In this document: piece after piece, positions 1-10,508 of the stretch
How positions within the stretch are numbered: position 1 is the first letter of the stretch
How the letters are laid out: each line of letters begins with the position of its first letter
Assembly (NCBI RefSeq): GCF_963169125.1
Contig: NC_084798.1
Location: 173,629,980 to 173,693,979, forward strand
DNA: 64,000 bases
Reading direction: 5' to 3'
Source: Humulus lupulus
Taxonomy: Eukaryota > Streptophyta > Magnoliopsida > Rosales > Cannabaceae
The notes under the pieces: generated by a model
What the model saw: the letters and a program-made list of their open reading frames with translations, nothing else
The model's database searches: none
Told to the model about the DNA's origin: nothing
Made by a program: the position numbers and the translations under genes

Positions 1-386
1 AGGTTTTAAACCTTGTTCAAGTTGGTGATCCCCAACCCTCTTCACTTAGGTTGTGTAAGTGAGAGTTTACTATTGTTTTGTTCTTGCTTTTTCTCTATTT
101 CTTTTCTTCTTATTTTCATTTTATATTTACTTGTAACTTTTGTTTAGAGTTGTAATCTTCTTTTCTTTTTCAAACACCTTTCCTTTACTTGTAATCTTTT
201 GTTTAGAGTTGTATCTTTCACCATTCTCTTCTTCTCCTTCTTCCTCTTCCTATCTTTGTTTGTTTGTATTTTCAGTTATAGAGTTGTAACACTCTTTTTA
301 ACCAATCATTATTTATTTGTAATATTTTGCATAGAGTTGTATTAAATTACCTTTTCCATTGAGGCAATAACATATATTCTCTAACA
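1..386 (+). repeat. Partial 5' LTR (R/U5 part) of the gag-only copia element
   Basis: This is the last third of the LTR. It matches 3647-4032 with substitutions such as GTTGTATC versus GTTTTATC and TTAACCAATC versus TTAATCAATC, plus TAACA versus TAAAA at the tip. It is pyrimidine-rich and T-rich, with several repeats of TTGTAATCTT and GTTTAGAGTTGTA. No standard initiator-Met primer site is visible just downstream. Confidence 0.85.
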
Positions 387-413
387 TTCAAAAGCTTATC
401 CCTCTTTGTTTCA

Positions 414-1295
414 ATGGAAGGGGGGACCATCAAGATCATGAACCAAGACCTAGTGAGGTTGGATAGGTTTGATGGATCCAATTTCACTAGGTGGCAAGAC
501 AAGGTGAAATTCCTTTTGACAACACTCAAGATAGCCTACATCCTTGAGTCATCCTTGGCACCTCTAGCCGAGTCATCCGACAAAGACACTCCCGAGGAGG
601 TGGAGAAAAGAAGGAAGAGAGAAGAGGACAACCTTCTTTGTAGGGGTCATATCCTTAATGCCCTATCCGATAGGCTATATGACCTCTATACCAATACCAA
701 ATCCGCGAAGGAGATTTGGGATGCCTTGGAGAGTAAGTACAAGGCTGAGGAAGAAGGTACAAGAAAGTTCTTTATTTCTCAATATTTTGAATTTTCTTTC
801 ATTGATGGGAAAACTCTTTTACCTCAAATTCACGAGTTACAAGTGATTGTGAACAAGTTGAAAGTTCTCAAGATTGAGCTTCCCGAGGCCTTCCAAGTTG
901 GTGCAATAGTGGCAAAATTAACACCAACTTGGAGGAGCTATAGGAAAAGAATCCTCCATAAGAATGAGGATTACACTTTGGAAGAGATCCAAAAACACAT
1001 TAGAATTGAAGAGGAATCGAGAATAAGAGACAAGGGTGTGAATGAGTCTAAAGATGAGACTTCCAAGGCCAATGCGGTTTCACACAAGCATACCAAGGGC
1101 AACAACAACAACAGCAAAAAGGGTAGTGGGAACCCTTTAGGTCCAAAGAAAGATCATGGACAATTCAAAGACGTGAGAGGTCATTGTTTTGTTTGTGGAA
1201 AACTCGGGCACTATGCTAGAGTATGTAGGTACCGAAAGGACCCACATGAGAATGAGGTAAATGCTATAGAAAAGGAAGAAAAGATCCTAGCATGA
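414..1295 (+). CDS. gag: Copia-type Gag capsid/nucleocapsid protein, apparently intact (293 aa)
   Basis: The protein has the layout of plant Ty1/copia Gag of the UBN2 (gag-polypeptide of LTR copia-type) family. An N-terminal segment with FDGSNFTRWQDKVKF (around residues 19-33) is followed by a helical capsid region containing AKEIWDALESKYKAEE. A basic, Asn/Lys-rich linker (around 215-250) precedes one CX2CX4HX4C zinc knuckle, CFVCGKLGHYARVC (around 258-271), which binds RNA. A capsid protein of this sort packages the element RNA into virus-like particles. The frame is open from the ATG at 414 to TGA at 1293-1295. No protease or polymerase motif follows in any frame before the 3' LTR, so Gag is the only product. 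This is the only retroelement reading frame in the window without a visible lesion. The start at 414 is the first ATG after the LTR; an in-frame ATG at 438 is an alternative. Confidence 0.85.
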   Translation: MEGGTIKIMNQDLVRLDRFDGSNFTRWQDKVKFLLTTLKIAYILESSLAPLAESSDKDTPEEVEKRRKREEDNLLCRGHILNALSDRLYDLYTNTKSAKEIWDALESKYKAEEEGTRKFFISQYFEFSFIDGKTLLPQIHELQVIVNKLKVLKIELPEAFQVGAIVAKLTPTWRSYRKRILHKNEDYTLEEIQKHIRIEEESRIRDKGVNESKDETSKANAVSHKHTKGNNNNSKKGSGNPLGPKKDHGQFKDVRGHCFVCGKLGHYARVCRYRKDPHENEVNAIEKEEKILA

Positions 1296-2900
1296 TTACC
1301 ATATTTATGTGCTTTGTTGGGAAAATTGTTATTTTGTAATGAAGCTTGTACTCTTGAAAGCTATCAATAAAATTAAAGTATTATTCTATGATAATTCTTT
1401 ATTTTGCTATGAGACATTTGTGTGAGACATTAACAAAGTTTCAAAATGAACTTGTTAAAATAATAGGTAAGTGTGTAGACCTATTATTTCATAATGTGAT
1501 TATTTGTTTGAGAAATTCTCACATTACACTTGTGTTCAAATTTTATTTTGTGAAATATATAAAAGAAAGCAACCAAGTGAAAGTTACTTTCAAATAAGTG
1601 TGCCTTGCTTTAGCAAGTAAATGAATCAAGATAAACATTGAGGTTTTTTTATCTTGATCTATTGAGTGTTTATCATGTAGCTTAAGGACTCATGATGAAC
1701 TTTGAGAATTACAAGTCTAGATTTATCTTGGAGGATAAGGGACTTAATAGAAATGAAGAGATTTATATTTTAAAGTGATATTTTATTATCACTATGTGAG
1801 AAATGTCGGGGTGATGCTCCAAAATTTAAATCAATTTATTTTGTTGATAATAATTGATTAATTTGGTCATCCTATCAAATAGGTGATTTGGAATTTCACA
1901 TTCTAAATCACATTGGCTATATGTGTATAGAACGGAAAAATCTAGACATGTTTGGTGTCTAAAGTCATTGTTTGTAATATTTTGATTCAAGAATGAATCA
2001 ATTTAAAACATAAAGGAGAATTTTAGTAACAAAGAGGTTTCTAGAATTAATATTCAAGGAAATTTTTTATCTTGGATATTAAACTATAAAATAGTGGGGG
2101 TGTTGACTATGGTCAAAATCACTATTTTAAAGAGGTAACTATTTTAATCAAACTATGGCTAGCAACAAAGTTTGAATAAAATAAAGAGAGTGTTTAAAGT
2201 ATGCATACATGAGAAAAGAAATTATTCAAATGGAATCATTTCTACATCTCAAGGGGTGGGACTTAGACTCCCTAAAGAGATTCACAGTTGATGGTAACCT
2301 ATCTTAATACTAGTCACCAAACTAGTATTAGGTTCAATAGGTAATAACAAGTCAATCAAGTGAATAGTAATAGTACTCAAATTTTCTTCCATCTAAGATA
2401 TGAGTACTAGTGTGTTACCAAAGTGAGGGTTAAAATCGAAAGTTTTTTTAATAAAACTCAGTCTTGAAAAGACAAGTATTTTAGGGTAACAAAATACTGT
2501 AAGAGGTCTACCTATATAGACCTAGGGGTGGTGCCGCCCCTCATGAGAATTGGGAGTCATTCTCAAGAAAAGTCTATGAATGGAATATGCACATGGCCAT
2601 TAATAGTGCAAAAGCGAGATATTGAGGTCTCAAGTGAACACAGCAAAGGTGAGTGTGTTATCACCAGTTTGTTATCAAGGGATAGTGGTTCAATGTTTCG
2701 GCAACCAAAATTTCAATAAACTTTGTGATAATTACACTAAGGTAAAATTCAAGTCGAAAAACATTTTACTTTATGCACCAATGCAAAGGTTTCTATAGAG
2801 AGTGATTACTTAATCAAGTGGGGGAATATTATATTTTAATATAATGTTTGATTGATTAAATAAGTATTACAAAAAGTGATTATTTAATCTAGTGGGGGAA
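1296..2900 (+). other. Non-coding interior of the gag-only copia element with a duplicated polypurine tract
   Basis: I see no pol-type coding here in any frame, only short chance frames. The sequence is AT-rich. Near its right end an approximately 75-bp segment is repeated imperfectly: 2809-2880 and 2877-2950 both read GTGATTA-TTAATC-AGTGGGGGAAT followed by an LTR-start-like TATTATATT or TGTTATATT. The second AGTGGGGGAA (2891-2900) directly abuts the LTR and is the functional polypurine tract. The first (near 2818) is a decayed duplicate. Confidence 0.7.
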
Positions 2901-3255
2901 TGTTATATTATTTAATATAATATAATATTAGATTAAATAATGTGACAAAATGTGATTTGTCACACCTTGTAACATATTATTGAGAGTCACTAAAATTAGA
3001 CACATGTGTGTGCCCAAATGTGACATATTTTGGAGTTACAAAATCAGTTACAAATTTGTAACTCCCAAATATTACCCAATAATGTGTATATTATATGTTA
3101 CACATTTGAGATTGGATTTCACAAAGTAATGATGAAATATGGTTGTTGGAGACATGTTTTTAACTCCCAATAGGTGTTTGGAGGTTACAAAATCATGTGG
3201 GAAAGGATTTGGGACATTTTGGAAAATGACAATTTTTGTGCTGAAACTAGGCTGT

Positions 3256-3315
3256 GGCCGCGGCCTGGGGGTCAGAGGCTAGTGGCCGCGGCCACTGATG
3301 ATCCTGGCCGCGGCC
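3256..3315 (+). repeat. Three GGCCGCGGCC palindromes in the U3 of the copia LTR
   Basis: GGCCGCGGCC occurs at 3256-3265, 3284-3293 and 3306-3315. The second is the core of a 16-bp perfect palindrome (AGTGGCCGCGGCCACT, 3281-3296) and the third of a 14-bp one. They stand out in an AT-rich LTR, about 170-230 bp upstream of the TATA box. They could be factor-binding or methylation targets; that role is inference. Confidence 0.8.
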
Positions 3316-3483
3316 AGTGAGACTGAAAACCTATGTGATTTTTTAGTTTTTTCCAAATTGAACGGTTCTAACATCCCAAATAACTCCCAAATCTCCATTT
3401 TAATTCCATAAACATCCAATTAAACATTGGTAACAACCATGGGGGTTGGTGGAATTTGAAATTCAAAGGGGTATCTCAAACTC

Positions 3484-3491
3484 TATAAATA
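3484..3491 (+). promoter_or_regulatory. TATA box of the gag-only copia LTR
   Basis: TATAAATA followed by AGGAGCC sits in the middle of the LTR. That is the usual place for the U3/R boundary of a plant LTR promoter. Confidence 0.7.
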
Positions 3492-4032
3492 GGAGCCTAA
3501 TGCTCACTTGTAAGACACCATTTTCCATCCACAAAGCACTTGGCTGGAAAATACACCTTGAGGCTTGATTATTCTAGAAAGCATTTCCAAAAATCTGTGA
3601 GAGATCCCTTAGTGCTTGAGTTAGGGGGAAATAAGCTTTTGGACAAAGGTTTTAAACCTTGTTCAAGTTGGTGATCCCCAACCCTCTTCACTTAGGTTGT
3701 GTAAGTGAGAGTTTACTATTGTTTTGTTCTTGCTTTTTCTCTATTTCTTTTCTTCTTATTTTCATTTTATATTTACTTGTAACTTTTGTTTAGAGTTGTA
3801 ATCTTCTTTTCTTTTTCAAACACCTTTCCTTTACTTGTAATCTTTTGTTTAGAGTTTTATCTTTCACCATTCTCTTCTTCTCCTTCTTCCTCTTCCTATC
3901 TTTGTTTGTTTGTATTTTCAGTTATAGAGTTGTAACACTCTTTTTAATCAATCATTATTTATTTGTAATATTTTGCATAGAGTTGTATTAAATTACCTTT
4001 TCCATTGAGGCAATAACATATATTCTCTAAAA

Positions 4033-6393
4033 ATGAAGTCACCTACCACAATCAAAGAAGTGCAACGCTTAACCGGGAGAGTAGCTGCCCTTAGTAGGTT
4101 CATATCAAAGTCTACCGACAAGTGTGTCCTTTCTTTAGCTTACTGACGGCCAGTAAGAAGATCCAATATACCGAGGAGTGTGAGGAGGCTTTCCAAGCCC
4201 TGAAGGAACACCTCGCCCAGCCTCCTGTCCTAGCGAAGCCAATATATGGTGAACTATTATTCATCTATTTGGCGATCACCGAGCATGCAATCAGTGCTGC
4301 TTTGATAAAGGAAGAGAATATGGTACAACACCCTGCATACTATATCAGTAAAAGGCTAGTAGGTGCGGAGTCTAGGTATCCCCCTCTTGAGAAACTAGCC
4401 CACTGTTTAGTAATTGCCTCTCGAAATTTGTGTCCATATTTCCAAGCTCATTCGATCCGAGTCCTGACCGATCAACCGCTGAGACAGGTTCTTTAGAAAC
4501 CAGAGGCCTCGGGACGATTACTCAAGTGGGAAGTGGAACTAGGACAGTTCGATATCACTTATCATTCGAGGACAGTGATAAAAGGACAAGCATTGGCAGA
4601 ATTCATAGTCGAAGGAACCAACCTTGAAGACCCTTCCTACCAGTTAGAGAATGGAGATACCGAAAAGGAAGGAGATACTCCTGTGTGGAAGCTATATGTT
4701 GATGGAGCATCCAATGAGCATAACTCAGGTGCAGGAATCATACTCATCACTCTGGAGAATCATCGAATCCATTGCGCTCTCAGATTTGGATTCAACACTT
4801 CAATTAACGAGGTTGAATACGAGGCATTATTAGCTGGATTACGCTTGACTCGGGATGTACATGCATAGTCCTTGGAGATATTCAGCGATTCCCAGCTAGT
4901 GGTGTATCAAGTACTGGGGGAGTATCTATCCAAGGGGCTTAGGATGGTGCAGTACCTGAACAGGGTGAAGGACTTGTTGGCATTGTTCAAGAGATACTCA
5001 ATTACACAATTCCCAAGAGAGCAGAGTGCCAATGTCGATTCCTTAGCCAAACTTGCCAGTGCCAAAGAATCGGATACTTTAAATATTGTTCCCATCGAAT
5101 ACTTGGCAGAAAGAAGCATAACCGAGCAGGAGGCACTACCTATTGAGTTAGGAGATACATGGATGACCCCTATTATTAACTATCTTAATCAAGGAGTAGT
5201 ACCCATCGATCGGAACAAAGCAAGAAAGTTGGAGAGACAAGCTGCACGGTATATGGTATTCATAGGGGTACTGTACCGACGAGGGTACTCCCTATCTCTG
5301 CTAAGGTGCATACACCCGACTAGTCAAAGCTATTAATGATAGAGGTACACGAAGGGTTTTATGGAGATCACGCTGGGGACATAGCCTATCAAAGAAAATC
5401 CTAAGACAAGGATACTTTTGGGCAACGATGAATGAAGGCTCGATGGAGTATGTCACAAGATGCCACAAGTGTCAGATGTTCCCCAAGATACCCCGAGCAA
5501 CACTTAACAAATTAACACAGATGCAGAGCCCTTGGCCCTTTGTTGTATGGGGGATCAACCTAATCGGAAAGCTACCCACGGGAAGGGGAGGAGTTCAATT
5601 TTTTGTTGTAGCTGTGGACTACTTCACCAAATGGACTGAAGCAGAACTGCTCGCCACCATAACCTCGAAGAAAGTCTTAGACTTTGTGGTGAAAAATATC
5701 ATATGTCGATTTGACCTACCAAGGAAGATAGTCTTGGACAATGGGTCTTAATTCAATAGTGATATGTTCACCGACTTTTGTACGAGGCATGGAATCACAA
5801 AGAGCTTTTCCTTGGTAGCACACCCCCAAGCTAATGGCCAAGTAGAAGCAGTGAACAAGACTATCAAAGACACTCTAAAGAAATTCCTTGAACAAGCCAA
5901 ATGAGCCTGGCCAGAATTACTTCCTGAGGCCCTATGGTCACATCGAACGATGGTGCGAATGGTGACATGACATTCACCATTCTCTTTGGCGTTTGGATAT
6001 GAAGCCATGTTTCCAGTTGAACTCACTCCCCCATCGCATAGACGAGAGACATGCGATCAAGGGAGGAACCATCAACTAATAGAAGAGTCGCTCGATTTAA
6101 TCGAAGAAAGACGAGAAAAGGAAAGTCTTATAGTAGCATCGAATCAACAAAAAGTGGCCAGATATTTAAACTCCAGAGTGAAAGATCAAAAATTTCAGGT
6201 TGGGGACTTAGTACTCAGGAGGGTGTTCCTAAACACTAAGAACACTACGGCAGGGGTACTAGGACCTACCTGGGAAGGGCCATACCTTGTGGAGGAGGTG
6301 ATCCCACCAGGGACATACAAGATAGCTCAACCGAATGGAGAATTAATAAAAAACTACTGGAATTGTGAACACCTCCGCCGGTACTATCAGTGA
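4033..6393 (+). pseudogene. pol: Tat1 pol remnant: RT end, RNase H, archaeal-type RNase H, integrase
   Basis: Reading crosses frames. The RT connection (TGRVAALSRFISKSTDKC, near 4068-4122) runs into RNase H 1 (YYISKRLVGAESRYPPLEKLA, then TDQPLR). The second RNase H follows (LYVDGASNEHNSGAGIIL at about 4690-4742, EVEYEALLAGLRL near 4810-4850, SDSQLVVYQVLGEY near 4884). Next come the integrase zinc-binding residues (CHKCQ near 5464), the catalytic core (WGINLIGKLPTG with N where D is expected; ARP-like VLDNGS; QANGQVEAVNKT with the Glu) and a C-terminal segment ending at 6393. In-frame stops occur near 4494, 4867, 5334, 5749 and 5904, with frameshifts near 4130 and 5960. The first catalytic Asp of integrase reads Asn (GIN instead of GID). 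It is clearly related to, but diverged from, Tat2 pol at 30.8-35.1 kb. Confidence 0.85.
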
Positions 6394-6529
6394 AGAATGT
6401 TCAGAAGCAACACACGTTTTAATTTGCAAATGTAGTATTTACGAATTATCTATGTAACAACCATTGTGCTCCAATGAATGAATTTAATTTCTAAAGTTTC
6501 TATAGTTCTTTAAATTTATATCAATAAGA

Positions 6530-7010
6530 GACAAGTCCTAGGACCTTGTCGCCCAAATATTGGATCATGTTCGATTCTGGTCCTTGAGCGACCTATCGAC
6601 CCATAAGATCCAAACGAGAGACTGGTCTGAGGACCTTGTTGCCAAATTAATGGATCATGTTCGATCTTGGTTCTTGAGGAGCCTATCGACCCATACGATC
6701 CAACCAAGAGACTGGTTTGAGGACCTTGTCGGCAAATATTTGATCATGTTCGATTCTGGTCCTTGAGGGACCTATCGACCCATACGATCCAAATGAGAGA
6801 CGGCCTGAGGACCTTGTCGCCACATTAATGGATTATGTTTGATCTTGGTTCTTGAGGAGCCTATCGACCCATACGATCCAAACAAGAGACTGGTCCGAGG
6901 ACTTTGTCGCCAACTATTTGATCACGTTTGATCTTGGTTCTTAAGGAACCTATCGACCTATACGATCAACAAAAGAGCCTGGTCTGAGGACCAGTCACCA
7001 TTATCGGATC
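6530..7010 (+). repeat. Tandem array of about 90-bp units downstream of Tat1 pol
   Basis: The landmark GGACCTTGT recurs at 6541, 6631, 6721, 6809, 6899 (GGACTTTGT) and 6988 (GGACC), so the period is 88-90 bp with five to six copies. Each unit carries GATCATGTTCGAT, TTGAGG and CCTATCGACCCATACGATCCAA. Tandem repeats between pol and the 3' LTR are known in Tat/Ogre-type elements. Short frames in the array are side effects of the repetition. Confidence 0.85.
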
Positions 7011-7916
7011 ATAATCGAATCTGGTCCTTGAGGGACTGATCTATAATTTGATCTAAGACTTGTTACAGGCTCGATTAGCCCATCTAGACCCGATTGGTCC
7101 AACTTAGACATTTTTGTCTACAATCATTATAATGAGTACATGAGAGATTATGTAGATTGTGATCGACACTTGCTACACAATCTGCATCTGTGTATAAGTA
7201 TCATTACTACTGAGTATGAAACCATCACCGGACTACCAATGAGGGACAAGCATTTGCTGCTTGCATTATTGGGTGAAAAGGATAATACTATGTGTCTAAA
7301 TGCTTAAAGTAAGGCATGGTCAAGTAGCAAGTGACCAAGGCTTTATAACCCATGATCACTTGGGGGGCATATAGTACATACCAATCAGGGTATACATGAG
7401 CAATGAGGGCGTGACCTTAAGTACTAAGCAAGCTCAAGTTTTTCTAGGAAATTTGTTCAACATATGTTTTGAAAGTGCAAAAAAAAAAAAAAGAAAAAAA
7501 AAACAAAACAAAAAAGGCATTCCTAGGCATGTCCTTTATGGGGTGGTCGGCCAGTCCATCAACCCCATAGGGTGGTTGGCCTATCACCCATGGGATGGTT
7601 GACTTGTTTTGTTCATGGTACTTGGTGAAGTATCGAACTATCACATTACCATGGTTGTGAGCATGAAAAACGTAAAAGAGTAAGGTTAGTATGGCACGAA
7701 AAATACATGTGTTCAGAGTATACTGATACCTGAACCAATGAGGGTTGTGAGTTGATATACTTAGTAAGCATTGGAAATAAAAATTTTCAATTAGTACACT
7801 GAGTACTCATAACAAAAAACAGCATAAAGGCATAAAATATCATATGTAAAAACTGTGAAGTACAAGGTGCCCCACCAACGACATAAGAGGAAAAATAGAA
7901 TAAAGGACCAAGAAGA
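7011..7916 (+). other. Non-coding Tat1 segment with a polypurine-tract-like motif
   Basis: No coding region is supported. ACTTGGGGGGCATATAGTAC at 7358-7377 looks like a Ty3 polypurine tract plus an LTR-like start, yet the real 3' LTR is 4.5 kb away. The same motif follows pol in Tat2 at 35213. An A-rich tract (near 7479-7520) and a GGTGGTCGGCC-type motif cluster (near 7541-7600) also occur. The end of this segment lies just downstream of the antisense gene. Confidence 0.6.
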
Positions 7917-10508
7917 CTAACTAGGGTGAGGAGTATCATATAAAAGACTACTTTGAGCCTCGGCAGCCTCATGAGCCAGACACTACCAAAGCTCCTTCGC
8001 TCGCATCTTCTTAGGAAAGAAATCCAAGTTCAGATCTTTGTTGGACTTCCAGATAAAGTAGAAGCAAGAGAAGGTTGTCTCTGAATACTCCCCTTGAGCC
8101 TTGTCCTGAGCAGCTTTGACCTCTTGCTCCTTCTCAACAAGAAAATCCTTCCACAATTAGTCCATGTCGGCAATCAGCTTCTCTTTCTTAGCTTCAAACT
8201 GTTGGAGTCGATCAGCAAGTTCCCTCTCCATCTGGGTTGTCTTGAAAGTCAACTCGGTCACTTCTTTCTATTTGATCTCCACGATATTGAGAAGGGTGTT
8301 GATCTCTTCATCATTTAAGGAAATGTCAACATCCCTAGAGCCAAGAACACACCTAAGGTCCAGTACCTCTTGGCGGAGGACTTCAAGCTCAGAACGAAGG
8401 TTGGAGAGTGTAGAAGTACACTCTACAGACCTATCACGGACATGAGAGACCAGCATCAATGTCTGCAAAAAACATACAAATGTTAGATTAAACGTCAGAA
8501 CACAAGCTAAATAGACAAGAAGGAAACTGTGAAGGACTCACACTCTGAATGTCTAAGAGTGACTTCGTGAGAATGGTGTTCAGGTCCTTATTCTTGATCC
8601 CATTAAAGGTTGTTGTTGTTTTCTCTAGATGAGATGCTCGGTCCATGAGGGTGCTTAAGTTTCGTATAGCAGACTGATGCGGCTCAGATAAAGAGGCGGG
8701 CGCAGAGCAAGAAGCACCCACATTGTGGAAAGAGGGAGGAACTGGTGTAGAAAAAGATGGCTCTACCTCTGTGACAGGGCTAGATGCCAAAAGAATTGCA
8801 CTAAACACCAAAGGAGTCAAAGGAGATACCTCAAGAGGAACCCCCATGACCGACTTAGCCTCAACCCTCGCCCTTTTTGCCGTTTGAATAGAAGGACTGG
8901 CTTTGGTGGGAGTTGACCTCTGCTAAGTATGGATGAAACCAAACATGTCTGAGCCTACAAAAGAAGATCAAATGTTAGAAGAATATTAAGTACCGATGAA
9001 CCATAAAATAAAAGTGATAAAGTGTCGAACCTTCTGAATGTGATTCGAGTTCGAACGCAGCCTCATAAAAGTTGTCTGAAGCAAGCGATGAGTACGCAGC
9101 AGAAGCGCCCACCTCATAACCCTCATGACCGGATAATACTGGCAAAGAGGATACCTCCTCGACATGAATGGGTCCTGGGAGTCTATGGCTATCATGGGCC
9201 CGAAACCCTCGTCATCTGGAACATCTGATATGGTAGGAGGAAACAACCCCACCTTCCTAAGGTTCTCCGGAGTAATGAGGGTCTTGACATTCTTCTCCTC
9301 AGAGGTCATGGAAATCAGTGCCTTAGCCCTAAAGATCATGTCCTGGGTTGGGAGTGGTCTATAAAAGGGCCCAACGTGCTTAAACTTAGAGAAGTTGGCC
9401 TATGCGTCCTTGGTAAAGAAATAGTTATTGGCATATCTAAATGCCTTGCTATTTCTAAAGATCTCTTCCAAAATGGTGTTGGTACCCTCACTCATATAAT
9501 GGTGGAAGTGGAAATATCCTAAGTTGCATTGAGAAGGGTTTGTCTTCAGGTCAAACAGATAGTGGATCTCATGAGGCACTGGGGTAGCCCATTGTTTGCG
9601 GTGATAGATGATGTACAATGCAGACAAGGCCAAGATCACATTAGGAGCCAGTTGAGAAGGACTAATACGAAAATAGTCTGCTACACTTTAGAAGTACGGA
9701 TGAAGAGGAAGCAGAGCCCCAGACCTAATGGAGGAGAGTGTCCAAGCGCACATACCTAAAGGGGGGTCCTCAACTCTGTCATTTGGACCAGGGATAGTGA
9801 TGGAAACCCCAGAGAGGTCAAAGGTCTTCCTTAAATTCTTTACCTTCTCCTCAGTCATGTCAGAGGCCACCCCCTTAAACCAAATAACCTCATAATCAGC
9901 AGGACGAGGCTTCTCAACCGGTTTCCATATCATCTCACTGGCGAAGGTAGCCCTAGAATTTGATGAATGGAACTCCTTTTGTCATCTCTTCTTCTGCTAC
10001 TCAGCTGGTGAGACTGGTTTTCTATTGGAAGGAGGGCAAACTACCTTAGGACGGAATCTATGATTGGGACGCTCTTGAGGATGAGCAGTGTGGAGACGTG
10101 AGCCCTCAGTATAATCTTGCCTAGAAGAAGATCGATGGAGAACCGACTAGTATCTTGGTGCGAAGGGCGTTGCAATGGTTCTCGCTGACCTGGCCTATCC
10201 CGCTGAGAAGAATGACTCCACTGAGGTGTGCATTGGGTACCTTGGGAGCTGCGGGGCGTACAATGCTGAGAAGTAATTTGACAAGATCCTGGCGAGGAGC
10301 CCTGAGTGTTATGTCTGGCAATCTGAAGATCATCTTCAGAGGGTTGTCGGGTTGTCTGTTTCACTCTTGCCATTGGACAATACCTCTTTAAGAAATCTTC
10401 CTCACTGAATAAGTATAAAGCGGAACGAGGAAGAATCTTTTTCAACCTTTCCAAAAACTCTTGACGATTACACACCTACTGACTTGTTTGTGAAGAAGAG
10501 TTGGACAT
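7917..10508 (-). pseudogene. Tat1 antisense extra gene (putative gypsy-type transposon protein family), decayed
   Basis: This gene runs opposite to pol, between the tandem repeats and the 3' LTR. The start ATG is at 10508-10506, directly after an acceptor AG (10509-10510). The N-terminal half aligns by eye with the Tat2 antisense gene: PLHPYF, then SPSQLAPNVILALSALYIIY (about 9600-9650), matches the Tat2 stretch QLPPNSYRLLAGLRYLF. A basic patch and a C-terminal helical part (SNLRSELEVLRQEVLDLR, near 8350-8400) follow. Visible small introns are 8463-8541 (GTGAGT...GCAG, 79 nt) and about 8955-9030 (weak donor GTTCGA, acceptor TGTAG). The frame ends in TAG at 7917-7919. Lesions include an in-frame TAG at codon 11 and frameshifts near 9120, 9390 and 9940-10040. 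The domain resembles the Pfam family described as putative gypsy type transposon (PF04195, from memory). Its function is unknown. Confidence 0.7.

Larger units (their letters stand above)
1..4032 (+). mobile_element. Gag-only Ty1/copia-type LTR retrotransposon (TR-GAG-like), 5' end outside window
   Basis: Two near-identical direct repeats bound this element: 1-386 matches 3647-4032. Between them lies about 2.5 kb with one intact copia-type gag and no protease, integrase, reverse transcriptase or RNase H. The LTR starts TGTTA at 2901 and ends TAACA in the 5' copy at 382-386, a perfect 5-bp terminal inverted repeat. The 3' copy ends TAAAA at 4028-4032. Only about 3 differences separate the LTRs over the visible 386 bp, so the insertion is young. 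It lies inside the reverse transcriptase region of the Tat1 element. An LTR element with gag alone fits the described TR-GAG class of non-autonomous elements and would need pol proteins in trans. The target duplication cannot be checked because the left flank is outside the window. Confidence 0.85.
2901..4032 (+). repeat. 3' LTR of the gag-only copia element (1,132 bp)
   Basis: It starts TGTTATATT directly after the polypurine tract AGTGGGGGAA and ends TAAAA, where the 5' copy has TAACA. A TATA box (TATAAATA, 3484-3491) divides U3 from R, giving a predicted transcript start near 3515. The following sequence TRAAATGAAG belongs to Tat1 pol, so the insertion junction is at about 4032/4033, with ATGAA (4033-4037) as the expected right target duplication. 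Confidence 0.85.
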
